From assembly GCF_018449515.1 (NCBI RefSeq), contig NZ_JAAVUQ010000056.1, positions 1 through 38,517 on the forward strand: a stretch of 38,517 nucleotides of DNA. Direction: 5' to 3'. This document shows, piece after piece, positions 24,882 through 32,290 of this stretch. The position numbers were made by a program, and so were the translations under genes. The stretch comes from Caballeronia sp. dw_19. GTDB taxonomy: Bacteria; Pseudomonadota; Gammaproteobacteria; Burkholderiales; Burkholderiaceae. A model generated the notes under the pieces. It was given only the letters and a program-made list of their open reading frames with translations. It was not told where the DNA came from and did not search any database. Within the stretch, counting starts at the first letter, position 1; each line of letters opens with the position of its first letter.

Positions 24882-25385
24882 ATGGCTCAGGTCGAACTCG
24901 ATGCCATCGATCGGAAAATTCTCGCCATTCTTCAGGTGAACGGGCGCCTGTCAAACCAGGATATCGCCGATCAGGTCAACCTTTCACCAAGTCCCTGCTT
25001 GCGACGAATCCGGCGGCTGGAGGAAGAGGGCGTGATTCGCGGTTACGTCGCGCTGCTGGAGCCCCGTCTGCTTGGACTCGGATTACTCGCATACGTGAAC
25101 GTGCGTCTGGAGAAGCGCGGCGGGACGGCGATATCAGCGGGGATGAAAAACCCGCCGACGCACGCCGACCGCTTTCGCGAAGCCGTGCGCGCGTGGCCGG
25201 AAGTCGTGGCCTGCGACGCGATGACCGGCGACATGGATTATCTGCTGCGCGTCCAGGTGGAAGATATGGAGCATTTTTCGCGCTTCATGCAGGACGAATT
25301 GCTGCACCATCCATCAGTGATCGACGTTAAAAGCAGCTTCTCTCTGGAGCGTTTCAAGGAGACAACAGCGCTGCCGATTCGATAA
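24882..25385 (+). CDS. Lrp/AsnC family transcriptional regulator
   Basis: A 167-residue feast/famine-type regulator. The N-terminal helix-turn-helix covers about residues 5-55 (DRKILAILQ ... SNQDIADQV ... PCLRRIRRLEEEGVIRGY), and the C-terminal RAM ligand-binding domain follows, with the conserved GDMDYLLRV segment near residue 120. An insertion of about 15 residues (TAISAGMKNPPTHAD) sits in the RAM domain. GGAGA precedes the ATG. It is divergent from hppD across 167 bases containing a tandem repeat, so it is likely to control tyrosine catabolism in response to an aromatic amino acid; that is inference from position. Confidence 0.92.
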   Translation: MAQVELDAIDRKILAILQVNGRLSNQDIADQVNLSPSPCLRRIRRLEEEGVIRGYVALLEPRLLGLGLLAYVNVRLEKRGGTAISAGMKNPPTHADRFREAVRAWPEVVACDAMTGDMDYLLRVQVEDMEHFSRFMQDELLHHPSVIDVKSSFSLERFKETTALPIR

Positions 25386-25437
25386 AGGATTCGCTAAAAT
25401 TTCCGGGCCAAACGATCGATCCCAAAACTCCAGACGC

Positions 25438-25462
25438 AAAAAAGGCGGCTTTCGCCGCCTTT
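25438..25462. terminator. Bidirectional terminator between the Lrp and GNAT genes
   Basis: AAAGGCGGC (25441-25449) and GCCGCCTTT (25454-25462) form a perfect 9-bp stem with a TTTC loop. On the minus strand the stem runs into six T; on the plus strand the T-run is short. Confidence 0.8.
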
Positions 25463-25520
25463 CGTGCTTTTGCGCATGCTTGCTGATTTGCCTGGGGACT
25501 CTGGACTCGAGGTCCTGATA

Positions 25521-26192
25521 TCAGGCTGCGTCGGCAGTAGGCATGAACGCCTGAAACATTTGCGATGCCCGGCGCGCTTGGCGCTTGACCGCGTAATCGA
25601 AGACCGCTGCCTGCTCCTGCAACATCTCGGTGAGAATGCTGCCTTGGTCGGCGGGCGTGAGCGACAGATAAGCGTCCGCTTCGCCATACGCATACTCGAT
25701 TTTCATTCCCGACTTCTTCGCAATGTGCATCATGGTCGAGTTGCGTGACAAACAATGCATGTAGAGCATTGAAACATGCGTGTTGCGGCTGCGGATGGCG
25801 GCGCGCTCAAACAGGCGGCTACCGACTCCACGGCCACGCGCACTTTCCAGCACCGACACGCCGAACTCCGCCGTGCGCTTGTCGCCTTCGGCCGGCAAAT
25901 AAGCCAGATGACCAACGCCAACCACGTTCAACTGTTCGTCGAAGACACCAAAAACCGTATCGCACGAAAAATCAATATTTGCGACGTAGTTCTCGATCAC
26001 ACGATCCGGCACGATCTGGCCAAAGCGCAGGAGGCGGTCGTCTTCGTCGAGAGCGAGGAAGTGTTTGAGGAGACGCTCGCGGTCGCTCGAGGACAACTCA
26101 CGGACGAGAACGGGCGAACGACCGGCAGCCGTTTGCGAACGATCGGCTGCTGCGAAGATCGATGCAGTGTGGCGGTAGAAAGGCATGTTCAC
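25521..26192 (-). CDS. GNAT family N-acetyltransferase
   Basis: A 223-residue acetyl-CoA-dependent acyltransferase. The acetyl-CoA-binding motif is seen in SARGRGVGSRLFERA (near residues 116-130), preceded by the strand EFGVSV; the rest of the fold runs to about residue 175, then a helical C-terminal tail of about 45 residues extends it. The start is a GTG (MNMPF), eight bases after AAGGAG; an ATG two codons later is 14 bases away and less likely. The substrate is unknown. It lies between the tyrosine and phenylacetate genes but there is no clear functional link. A 219-base upstream gap holds its promoter. Confidence 0.88.
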   Translation of the reverse strand: MNMPFYRHTASIFAAADRSQTAAGRSPVLVRELSSSDRERLLKHFLALDEDDRLLRFGQIVPDRVIENYVANIDFSCDTVFGVFDEQLNVVGVGHLAYLPAEGDKRTAEFGVSVLESARGRGVGSRLFERAAIRSRNTHVSMLYMHCLSRNSTMMHIAKKSGMKIEYAYGEADAYLSLTPADQGSILTEMLQEQAAVFDYAVKRQARRASQMFQAFMPTADAA

Positions 26193-26384
26193 GATGGTGG
26201 CTCCTTGATTCGTCGCGCGACATGGTGCGTCGCAAAACGAATTTTAGCCGAACCAAGGTGAGAGCACTAGGGAAAACCCGTAATAGACTGTGGAGTGTCC
26301 CGTCTAACTTTCAAATAATTTTGATTAAAGACGTTTATAAACAGTAACTTAACTGGTGTTGCGTGGATCGGACATCTTATGGCG

Positions 26385-26411
26385 GTGAAATGGCGCAACG
26401 CACCATTTCAC
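26385..26411 (-). terminator. Perfect hairpin at the end of the tetR gene, no T-run
   Basis: GTGAAATGG and CCATTTCAC form a perfect 9-bp stem with a 9-base loop, directly abutting the stop codon of the TetR gene. No T-run follows on the minus strand, so termination may be Rho-dependent or the hairpin may protect the mRNA end. Confidence 0.35.
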
Positions 26412-27017
26412 TCAATTATCGCCGTTCATCCCGTGCTCGATCACGCCCACAACCTGCTCCGCGAACTCACGATAACCCAGCTTTCCATCGGGTTTGAGCC
26501 ACGTGAAGGTCCAGTTGATCATGCCGAACACCATCATGGTGAGCGCCGTCTGGTTCTCTTTCGTCGCGCGCTTCGGATACGCGCGCGCAAGTTGCCGGGC
26601 GAACGCCGCGACAATGCCGCGTTGGCGTTCCAGCACGACTTCACGCTGCGTGTCTTCGAGATATTTGACGTCGTTGAGCAACGCAACGTGCCGGCTATGG
26701 GACGTTTCGTACTCGGCGAGAAACGCGCGAATCAACTCGGCGAAGGCCTCGCGCTCCGTCAATCCGCGGCGTTGGCTTGCTCCCTCCACTTCCGCGATGA
26801 TCAGCATCAACCGCTTCGTGTAGCGGTCGAGCAGGTCGAAAAGGATGGCTTCCTTGCTCGCGTAATAGTGATAAAGCCGCGCTTTGGAGGTGCCGCTGGC
26901 CGCAGCCAGATCGGCCATCGATGTACTCGGGTAGCTGGTCTGCGCGAATTTGGCGGCGGCGAGTTCGAGGATCTGCTCGCGTTGGGTGTCGTGGTCGGGC
27001 GCTCTTGTACGGGCCAT
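26412..27017 (-). CDS. paaR: TetR family regulator of phenylacetate degradation (PaaR-like)
   Basis: A 201-residue TetR repressor. The N-terminal helix-turn-helix covers about residues 12-58 (REQILELAAAKFA ... SMADLAAASGTSKARLYHYYASKEAI), and the C-terminal helical part binds a ligand. It is the last gene of the minus-strand group paaABCDE - DUF1835-like - tetR, 35 bases after its neighbour. In Burkholderia cenocepacia a TetR gene in the same place encodes PaaR, which represses the paa genes until phenylacetyl-CoA accumulates (from memory). The TetR-type palindrome in the paaA promoter supports that role here, with possible autoregulation if the transcript is continuous. Confidence 0.82.
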   Translation of the reverse strand: MARTRAPDHDTQREQILELAAAKFAQTSYPSTSMADLAAASGTSKARLYHYYASKEAILFDLLDRYTKRLMLIIAEVEGASQRRGLTEREAFAELIRAFLAEYETSHSRHVALLNDVKYLEDTQREVVLERQRGIVAAFARQLARAYPKRATKENQTALTMMVFGMINWTFTWLKPDGKLGYREFAEQVVGVIEHGMNGDN

Positions 27018-27052
27018 TGAGTCTCGGAGAATTGCTGGATCGATCGGGGATT

Positions 27053-27868
27053 CTAATGCGTCGCGCGACGAAGTTTGGCCTCGGCGATTTTGGCGAGATC
27101 GCCACGAATCTCCAGTTTGCCCACCGCGACGAGTTCGCGGCAGCGCCAGAACGCGATGGAATCGCTGACCAGAAAGCCGAAGCTCGAGCCCATCACCTCT
27201 CCGGCGAGCCGACGCGCTTCGTGCCAGCCGTCGCTGGCTATCTGGAGGATGGTTTCATCGACATCGGAATAGGTGCCGGAAATGAACGTGTTGTCACGCC
27301 ATCGGCGAGTCTCGCTATTGATCTGCTTCACTTCCTGCCATTCCAGCGCAAGACGGCTGATGCGCAACACCGAAATGGGCGCGGCCGTCGGCAGCTTGGC
27401 GCCCAGCTCGGCCGCCGTGAACATGCCGACTGCGGTCGCGCCGTCTTCACGGCCACGGCGCTGTTGCGTGCCGTCGCCAGCGGTGACGAAGGGCAGGTCT
27501 TCATGGGTTAGCTTGGCTTCGTTCAAACGCTGCGGCGCGTTGCGCAGCGTGTAGGCCACTCGTCGCAGCGTTAGCTGGTCAGCGGCGCTCTGGCCGTGCC
27601 AGATCACGACCTGTCCGTCGTCTTGCGCGAGGTCGCGCAGGAGCGCGTCCTGTTCCTTGAGCTTCGATATGAAGTCGAACTTCTGTTCGTTCAGCACTTG
27701 CTGCCAGAACAGAGCCCGAGCTTCCGGGTTGTCGTCGATGCCCCTCAACTGGCCGACCGCCAGGTCGTCCTTCAGCGGGATGACGCGTTCGTCGCGGGCC
27801 GCTGTTTGCAAGGCTTCGCGAAGAATCTCGGCGGCGTGATCGCCGTTGGTAACGTGGATCGTGCTCAT
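27053..27868 (-). CDS. DUF1835/DUF3658-like protein in the paa cluster
   Basis: A 271-residue cytosolic protein. The N-terminus (STIHVTNGDHAAEIL) is the typical beginning of DUF1835 proteins, and the C-terminal part with RISRLALEWQEV and a WRCREL segment fits the companion DUF3658 region; both assignments are from memory. No catalytic residues are known. I begin at the ATG at 27868, where similarity starts; there is no good ribosome site. The frame runs 45 residues upstream without similarity. It lies 135 bases after paaE and 35 before the tetR gene, so it may be part of the phenylacetate transcript, but no role in the pathway is established. Confidence 0.75.
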   Translation of the reverse strand: MSTIHVTNGDHAAEILREALQTAARDERVIPLKDDLAVGQLRGIDDNPEARALFWQQVLNEQKFDFISKLKEQDALLRDLAQDDGQVVIWHGQSAADQLTLRRVAYTLRNAPQRLNEAKLTHEDLPFVTAGDGTQQRRGREDGATAVGMFTAAELGAKLPTAAPISVLRISRLALEWQEVKQINSETRRWRDNTFISGTYSDVDETILQIASDGWHEARRLAGEVMGSSFGFLVSDSIAFWRCRELVAVGKLEIRGDLAKIAEAKLRRATH

Positions 27869-28003
27869 CAGTAACGGTGACCGCAAACGTAAGTAGGCTG
27901 CCCGCGCGCGGCGAGTGCGGCGACGAGGCGCGGCACACCGCATTCGGAACGGGCGACCCCTAGTGTAAGCGAATCGAATCAGCGCGATCGGCCAACCCGG
28001 CAT

Positions 28004-29092
28004 TCAACGTTCGTCATAGCTCACAACCACGCGGTCCGAAACCGGGTGGCACTGGCAAGTCAGCACGAAACCCGCGTCAATCTCATGCTGTTCCAGCGTG
28101 TAGTTCTTCTCCATGCGCACTTCGCCTTCCAGCACTTTCGCGCGGCACGTGCAGCACACGCCTCCCTTGCAGGCATAGGGCAGCGCAAGCCCGGCTTTCA
28201 ACCCGACGTCCAGCACGCTCACGCCTTGATACGGCAGGCGCAGCTTGCGTTTTTTTCCATCGATAATGAGTTCCAGATCCGCGGCGGGGGTGTCGTCGGT
28301 GATCTCGATTGCGGGCACGCCTGCTTGCGGCAACGGCGTGCCGAACCGCTCGACGTGAACCTGCCTGGGCGGCACGCCCGCGTTTTTCAGCGCGGCTTCG
28401 GCGGCGTCCATCATCGGGCCGGGGCCACAAATGAAGGCTTCGTCGATTGCATTGGCGGGAACCAGAGATTCTAAAAATGCTGCGCACTTTTCCTGGTTCA
28501 GGACGCCGTTGAACAACTCGACGTCCTGCAAATCGTCCGATAGCACGTGATACAGCGAAAACCGGCTCATGAAGCGGTTCTTCAGGTCTTCCAGTTCCTC
28601 GGCAAACATGATCGCGTCCACGCTGCGGTTGCCGTAGATGAGCGTGAAGCGGCTGGTCGGCTCCGTTTCCAGCGTCGTCTTGATGATCGCGAGCACCGGC
28701 GTGATGCCCGAGCCGCCCGAGAAGGCCACGTAATGCTTCACGTGATCGGCGTTCAGGTGCGTGAAAAAGCGGCCATCGGGCGTCATCACTTCGATTTCAT
28801 GGCCGGGTTTCAGCGTATCGAAGGCGAAGTTCGAGAAGCGGCCACCCCGCACGCGCTTGATGCCAATCCGCAATTCGCCATCGCGGTCGTAATCCGTCAC
28901 GCCGACGCAAATGGAATACGAGCGCCGCGTTTCCTCACCATCGATATGCGTCTTCAACGTGACGAACTGGCCTTGCGTGAAGCGGAATGCATCGCGCAGG
29001 GTTTCGGGGACATCGAAGGAAACCGTGACGGCGTCGGCGGTTTCGGGACGGACGTCGCGGATGTGCAGTGAGTGGAATTGCGGAGTCGCCAT
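28004..29092 (-). CDS. paaE: Phenylacetyl-CoA epoxidase, reductase subunit PaaE
   Basis: Electron-transfer subunit of the ring 1,2-phenylacetyl-CoA epoxidase: passes electrons from NADPH through FAD and a plant-type 2Fe-2S cluster to the PaaAC di-iron site. The 362-residue chain has an FAD domain (RSYSICVG near residue 60), an NADPH domain (FSGGSGITPVLAI, then ICGPGPMM) and a C-terminal ferredoxin domain with cluster ligands C308, C313, C316 and C346. I start at 29092; the frame extends 43 residues further without similarity. Eight bases separate it from paaD. Confidence 0.95.
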   Translation of the reverse strand: MATPQFHSLHIRDVRPETADAVTVSFDVPETLRDAFRFTQGQFVTLKTHIDGEETRRSYSICVGVTDYDRDGELRIGIKRVRGGRFSNFAFDTLKPGHEIEVMTPDGRFFTHLNADHVKHYVAFSGGSGITPVLAIIKTTLETEPTSRFTLIYGNRSVDAIMFAEELEDLKNRFMSRFSLYHVLSDDLQDVELFNGVLNQEKCAAFLESLVPANAIDEAFICGPGPMMDAAEAALKNAGVPPRQVHVERFGTPLPQAGVPAIEITDDTPAADLELIIDGKKRKLRLPYQGVSVLDVGLKAGLALPYACKGGVCCTCRAKVLEGEVRMEKNYTLEQHEIDAGFVLTCQCHPVSDRVVVSYDER

Positions 29093-29100
29093 GGTCGTTT

Positions 29101-29643
29101 TCAGTACGGTTTGAAGTAGTCGAACGGCTCGCGGCAATCCATGCAGCGATACAGCGCCTTGCACGCGGTCGAGCCGAATTGGGCCAGGCGTTCGGTATGC
29201 GATGAGCCGCAGCGCGGGCACGCAGGTTTATCCACGACACGCGGCACGAAGCGGATTGGCCGTTCTTGCGGCGCGTGTTCGTTTGAGCCGCAATTGCCCA
29301 TTGGCGGGGCGATGCCGTATTGCCTGAGCTTGTCGCGGGCTGCGTCGGTCATCCAGTCGGTGGTCCACGCCGGCGCCAGCACTGTGTCGATGCGATGCTT
29401 CGTAAAGCCCGCTTCGTTCAACGCCGCGCCAATGTCTTCGGCGATCTGGTACATCGCCGGGCAGCCGGAATACGTGGGCGTGATGACGATTTCCAATGTG
29501 TCGTCGGCGGCGCGGCGGACATCGCGGAGAATGCCTAGCTCACGGATGGAGACCACCGGAATTTCCGGATCGGGCACGGCGTCGAGCACTTCCCATACGC
29601 GATCGAGCGAGGCTTCGGCGGCGGTCATCATCATCGAGTTCAC
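29101..29643 (-). CDS. paaD: Phenylacetate degradation protein PaaD (epoxidase maturation factor)
   Basis: A 180-residue protein thought to help mature the Fe-S part of the epoxidase. The N-terminal DUF59/MIP18-type domain has DPEIPVVSIRELGI and SGCPAM, and the C-terminal zinc/Fe-S-like cysteine segment has CPRCGSSHTE and CKALYRCMDC. The start is a GTG that overlaps the paaC stop (GTGA); three consecutive ATGs lie a few codons later (from 29634), and any of them could be used. Coupled translation with paaC is likely. Confidence 0.94.
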   Translation of the reverse strand: MNSMMMTAAEASLDRVWEVLDAVPDPEIPVVSIRELGILRDVRRAADDTLEIVITPTYSGCPAMYQIAEDIGAALNEAGFTKHRIDTVLAPAWTTDWMTDAARDKLRQYGIAPPMGNCGSNEHAPQERPIRFVPRVVDKPACPRCGSSHTERLAQFGSTACKALYRCMDCREPFDYFKPY

Positions 29644-30440
29644 CAGCTCGCGCCGGGATGCTGCCGCGCGAGGCTTTGCAATTCCGCGAGCAGGAAACCC
29701 ATGTGCTCGGAATGCTCGCCGAGCTTGCCGGTGCTCACGTGTTTGGCATCGGCGGGCTTTTGTAGCGTGGCCTCAGCAAGCGTTGCATCCACGTCTTCAC
29801 GCCACACGGCTTCCAGATCCGTAGTCAGCGGACCGATACCTGCATCGGCGATGCTTATTTCCACATCATCGGTACTGAAGAACTCGCGGGTGTACGGCAT
29901 CAGGTAATCCACCGCGGCCTGTGCACGGCGATGCGATTCCTCGGTGCCATCGCCGAAACGCAGTAGCCAGTCGCTCGCGTGATTCAGGTGATAACGCGTT
30001 TCCTTGATCGACTTCGACGCGATTGCCGCAAGTTGCGCGTCGGTGGATTGCATGAGCGCTGTCCACAGATGCGCCATCAGCGTCGAATAAAGAAAGTTGC
30101 GCACGACCGTCACCGCGTAGTCGCGATCCGAGCGCGCCGTGCCCGATAACGGACCTGCGTGCGGCAACTCGGTCAGCGTGTAATTGCGGAAATCGCGTTC
30201 GTTGCGGAAATACGCGTAGTCGTCTTCGGTTTTCTTCGTGCCGTAAAGCTCGGCATCGAGCGTGGCCGCGTGCGAGTACAGCAATCTCGCCTGGCCGATC
30301 AGGTCGAGGCTGATATTGGCCAGCGCGATATCTTCCTCGAGCACCGGGCCGTGTCCGCACCATTCGCCGTTGCGCTGGCCGAGGATCAGGGCGTTATCGG
30401 CGAGACGCAATATATAGGACAGATGTTGGGGCGTTGTCAT
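29640..30440 (-). CDS. paaC: Phenylacetyl-CoA epoxidase, structural subunit PaaC
   Basis: A 266-residue all-helical ferritin-like subunit that pairs with PaaA in the epoxidase core but does not itself carry the reactive di-iron centre. Typical segments are YILRLADNALILGQRNGEW near the start, LANISLDLIGQARLLYS, and KSIKETRYHLNHASDWLLRFGDGTEES in the middle. Length is normal (E. coli 248). It follows paaB by 16 bases and overlaps paaD by four. Confidence 0.95.
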   Translation of the reverse strand: MTTPQHLSYILRLADNALILGQRNGEWCGHGPVLEEDIALANISLDLIGQARLLYSHAATLDAELYGTKKTEDDYAYFRNERDFRNYTLTELPHAGPLSGTARSDRDYAVTVVRNFLYSTLMAHLWTALMQSTDAQLAAIASKSIKETRYHLNHASDWLLRFGDGTEESHRRAQAAVDYLMPYTREFFSTDDVEISIADAGIGPLTTDLEAVWREDVDATLAEATLQKPADAKHVSTGKLGEHSEHMGFLLAELQSLARQHPGASW

Positions 30441-30456
30441 GGGCTTGACCCTTCGC

Positions 30457-30741
30457 TCACATGTGGTTGATTTCGTCGGGCAGCACGAAGAACGTGGGGT
30501 GACGGTAGATCTTGTCGCCGGCGGGATCGAAGAACTCGGCTTTATCGGCGGGATCGGAGGCCGTTATTGCCGCCGATGGCACCACCCAAATGCTCACGCC
30601 TTCCTGACGACGCGTGTAGACATCGCGTGCCATGCGCAGCGCTGCGGGTGCATCCGGCGCATGCAGGCTGCCGCAATGCTTGTGGTCAAGACCCTGCTTG
30701 CTGCGCACGAACACTTCCCAGATCGGCCATTCGTTATTCAT
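30457..30741 (-). CDS. paaB: Phenylacetyl-CoA epoxidase subunit PaaB
   Basis: A 94-residue subunit needed for a working epoxidase, proposed to bridge PaaAC complexes. The sequence has the usual WPIWEVFVRSKQGLDHKHCGS start, the RDVYTRRQEGVSIWVV middle and a C-terminal DPAGDKIYRHPTFFVLPDE. Length matches the family (about 95). It lies 11 bases after paaA, in the same transcript. Confidence 0.95.
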   Translation of the reverse strand: MNNEWPIWEVFVRSKQGLDHKHCGSLHAPDAPAALRMARDVYTRRQEGVSIWVVPSAAITASDPADKAEFFDPAGDKIYRHPTFFVLPDEINHM

Positions 30742-30752
30742 TTGTCGCTCCT

Positions 30753-31763
30753 CTATGCAGCTTGCTTTTGGGCACGGGCGGCTTGCTTCGCAGCTTGTTT
30801 CGCGGCGTAGGCCAGCGCGGCTTCGCGAACCCAGAGTCCGTCGTCGTGTGCTTTGACTCGCGTGGCGAGGCGTTCCTTATTACAGGGGCCGTCACCGTTC
30901 ACGACGCGCCAGAATTCTTCCCAATCGATCTCGCCGTAGTCGTGCGCCTGCCGTTCTTCGTTCCATTTGAGGTCGGGATCGGGCAGCGTGACGCCGAGAA
31001 TCTTGGCTTGCTCGACCGTGGCGTCGACGAATTTCTGCCGCAAATCATCATTCGATATCCGCTTGATGCCCCATTTAAACGACTGGCCGCTATGGATGGA
31101 ATCCTTGTCGCTCGGGCCGAACATCATCAGCACTGGCCACCACCAGCGGTCCACCGCCTGCTGGACCATTTCCTTCTGGGCTTCCGTGCCTTTCATCATC
31201 GAGAGCAGTGCGTCGAAACCCTGGCGCTGATGGAACGATTCTTCCTTGCAGATGCGGATCATGGCGCGCGCATACGGGCCATACGTGCAGCGGCAGAGCG
31301 GAATCTGGTTCATGATCGCCGCGCCGTCCACCAGCCAGCCGATCACGCCAACATCCGCCCAGGTTGGCGTCGGGTAATTGAAAATGCTCGAATACTTGGC
31401 TCGACCGGCGTGCAAAGCGTCGACGAGTTGGTCTCGCGACACGCCCATGGTTTCCGCTGCGCTATATAGATAGAGGCCGTGGCCGCCTTCGTCCTGCACC
31501 TTCGCGAGCAGGATCGCCTTGCGCTTCAGGCTCGGCGCGCGGGAAATCCAGTTGCCCTCGGGCAACATGCCGACAATTTCCGAATGCGCGTGCTGCGAGA
31601 TCTGGCGGACCAGCGTCTTGCGATAGGCCTCGGGCATCCAGTCCTGCGGTTCGATCTTGCCGTCGGCGGCCATCACGGCGTCAAAACGGCTGAGTTCCGG
31701 CGATGTGGACGCCGGATCGATGGACTGCACGTTGCCGGGGATATCGAGGGATTGCGTGTACAT
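30753..31763 (-). CDS. paaA: Phenylacetyl-CoA epoxidase, catalytic subunit PaaA
   Basis: Di-iron oxygenase subunit that forms the ring 1,2-epoxide of phenylacetyl-CoA with O2. The 336-residue chain shows iron-ligand segments (AKVQDEGGHGLYL and ICKEESFHQRQG, the E-x-x-H type) in a four-helix bundle and the conserved NYPTPTWADVGVIGWLVDG stretch. I start at the ATG at 31763, near a GAG-rich sequence; the frame extends 12 residues upstream, where the predicted promoter already lies close by. The C-terminal 25 residues are an Ala/Lys-rich tail. First gene of the operon. Confidence 0.95.
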   Translation of the reverse strand: MYTQSLDIPGNVQSIDPASTSPELSRFDAVMAADGKIEPQDWMPEAYRKTLVRQISQHAHSEIVGMLPEGNWISRAPSLKRKAILLAKVQDEGGHGLYLYSAAETMGVSRDQLVDALHAGRAKYSSIFNYPTPTWADVGVIGWLVDGAAIMNQIPLCRCTYGPYARAMIRICKEESFHQRQGFDALLSMMKGTEAQKEMVQQAVDRWWWPVLMMFGPSDKDSIHSGQSFKWGIKRISNDDLRQKFVDATVEQAKILGVTLPDPDLKWNEERQAHDYGEIDWEEFWRVVNGDGPCNKERLATRVKAHDDGLWVREAALAYAAKQAAKQAARAQKQAA

Positions 31764-31798
31764 GACGATCACTCGCTCTAGGAAGTCACTGTGCCGCA

Positions 31799-31826
31799 AT
31801 TATAAGCCGACCGTCCGGTCGGTTAA
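31799..31826 (-). promoter_or_regulatory. paaA promoter with TetR-type operator between -35 and -10
   Basis: Read on the minus strand: TTAACC (31821-31826), a 16-base spacer, then a perfect TATAAT (31799-31804), 35 bases before the paaA ATG. The spacer is almost filled by the inverted repeat CCGACCG / CGGTCGG (31807-31822, two-base centre). A repressor bound there would block RNA polymerase. Similar inverted repeats in Burkholderia paa promoters have been tied to negative control (from memory). Confidence 0.7.
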
Positions 31827-31969
31827 TAGTTATTTTTTTGAGATAGACGTGAGGAGACGAGGGCGGAAGGTGTTTCTTGCCCTGATAGCATGATTTTGAA
31901 GCGGCAGTATTGGAACGGGCTTAATGCTCAGACTAATAGATTGAGTTAATTTTTATCAGCGAGGTGCTT

Positions 31970-32197
31970 ATGACCATTGCGATGAAGTCCGTGGATGTGC
32001 AGGCGGCGATTAATCTGGCCGACGAGGTAAAGAGGCGGGCCAATGAACTCGAAAGGGAGGCGATACGTGAAGGCCTGGAGGATGTAGATGCGGGCCGTAC
32101 GGTGACGATGGATGCGATGGATCAATGGTTGGACAGTCTCGATACATCGAGCGAACTGCCCACACCCAAAGCAGAAACATCACGAGCCTCCATCTAG
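31970..32197 (+). CDS. Small antitoxin-like protein (orphan)
   Basis: A 75-residue protein. The ATG at 31970 follows GCGAGG by five bases. The C-terminal half (AIREGLEDVDAGRTVTMDAMDQWLDSL, residues about 29-55) resembles the end of ParD/CopG-type or RelB-like antitoxins, where a 'DI.AGR....W...W' pattern precedes an acidic tail; the tail here, SSELPTPKAE, also fits. The N-terminal segment is a single helix without a clear ribbon-helix-helix. No RelE/ParE toxin gene follows or precedes, so it is either an orphan antitoxin or an unrelated helical protein. Similarity is by pattern only. Confidence 0.5.
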   Translation: MTIAMKSVDVQAAINLADEVKRRANELEREAIREGLEDVDAGRTVTMDAMDQWLDSLDTSSELPTPKAETSRASI

Positions 32198-32290
32198 CTT
32201 GACCGCGTCGTTCGTAATTGCCGGGCGGTCGAGTCTGGACGAGCCCGTAAGGGTGAACGGCACCTTTCCGTTCATCCATTCTTCGACCGC

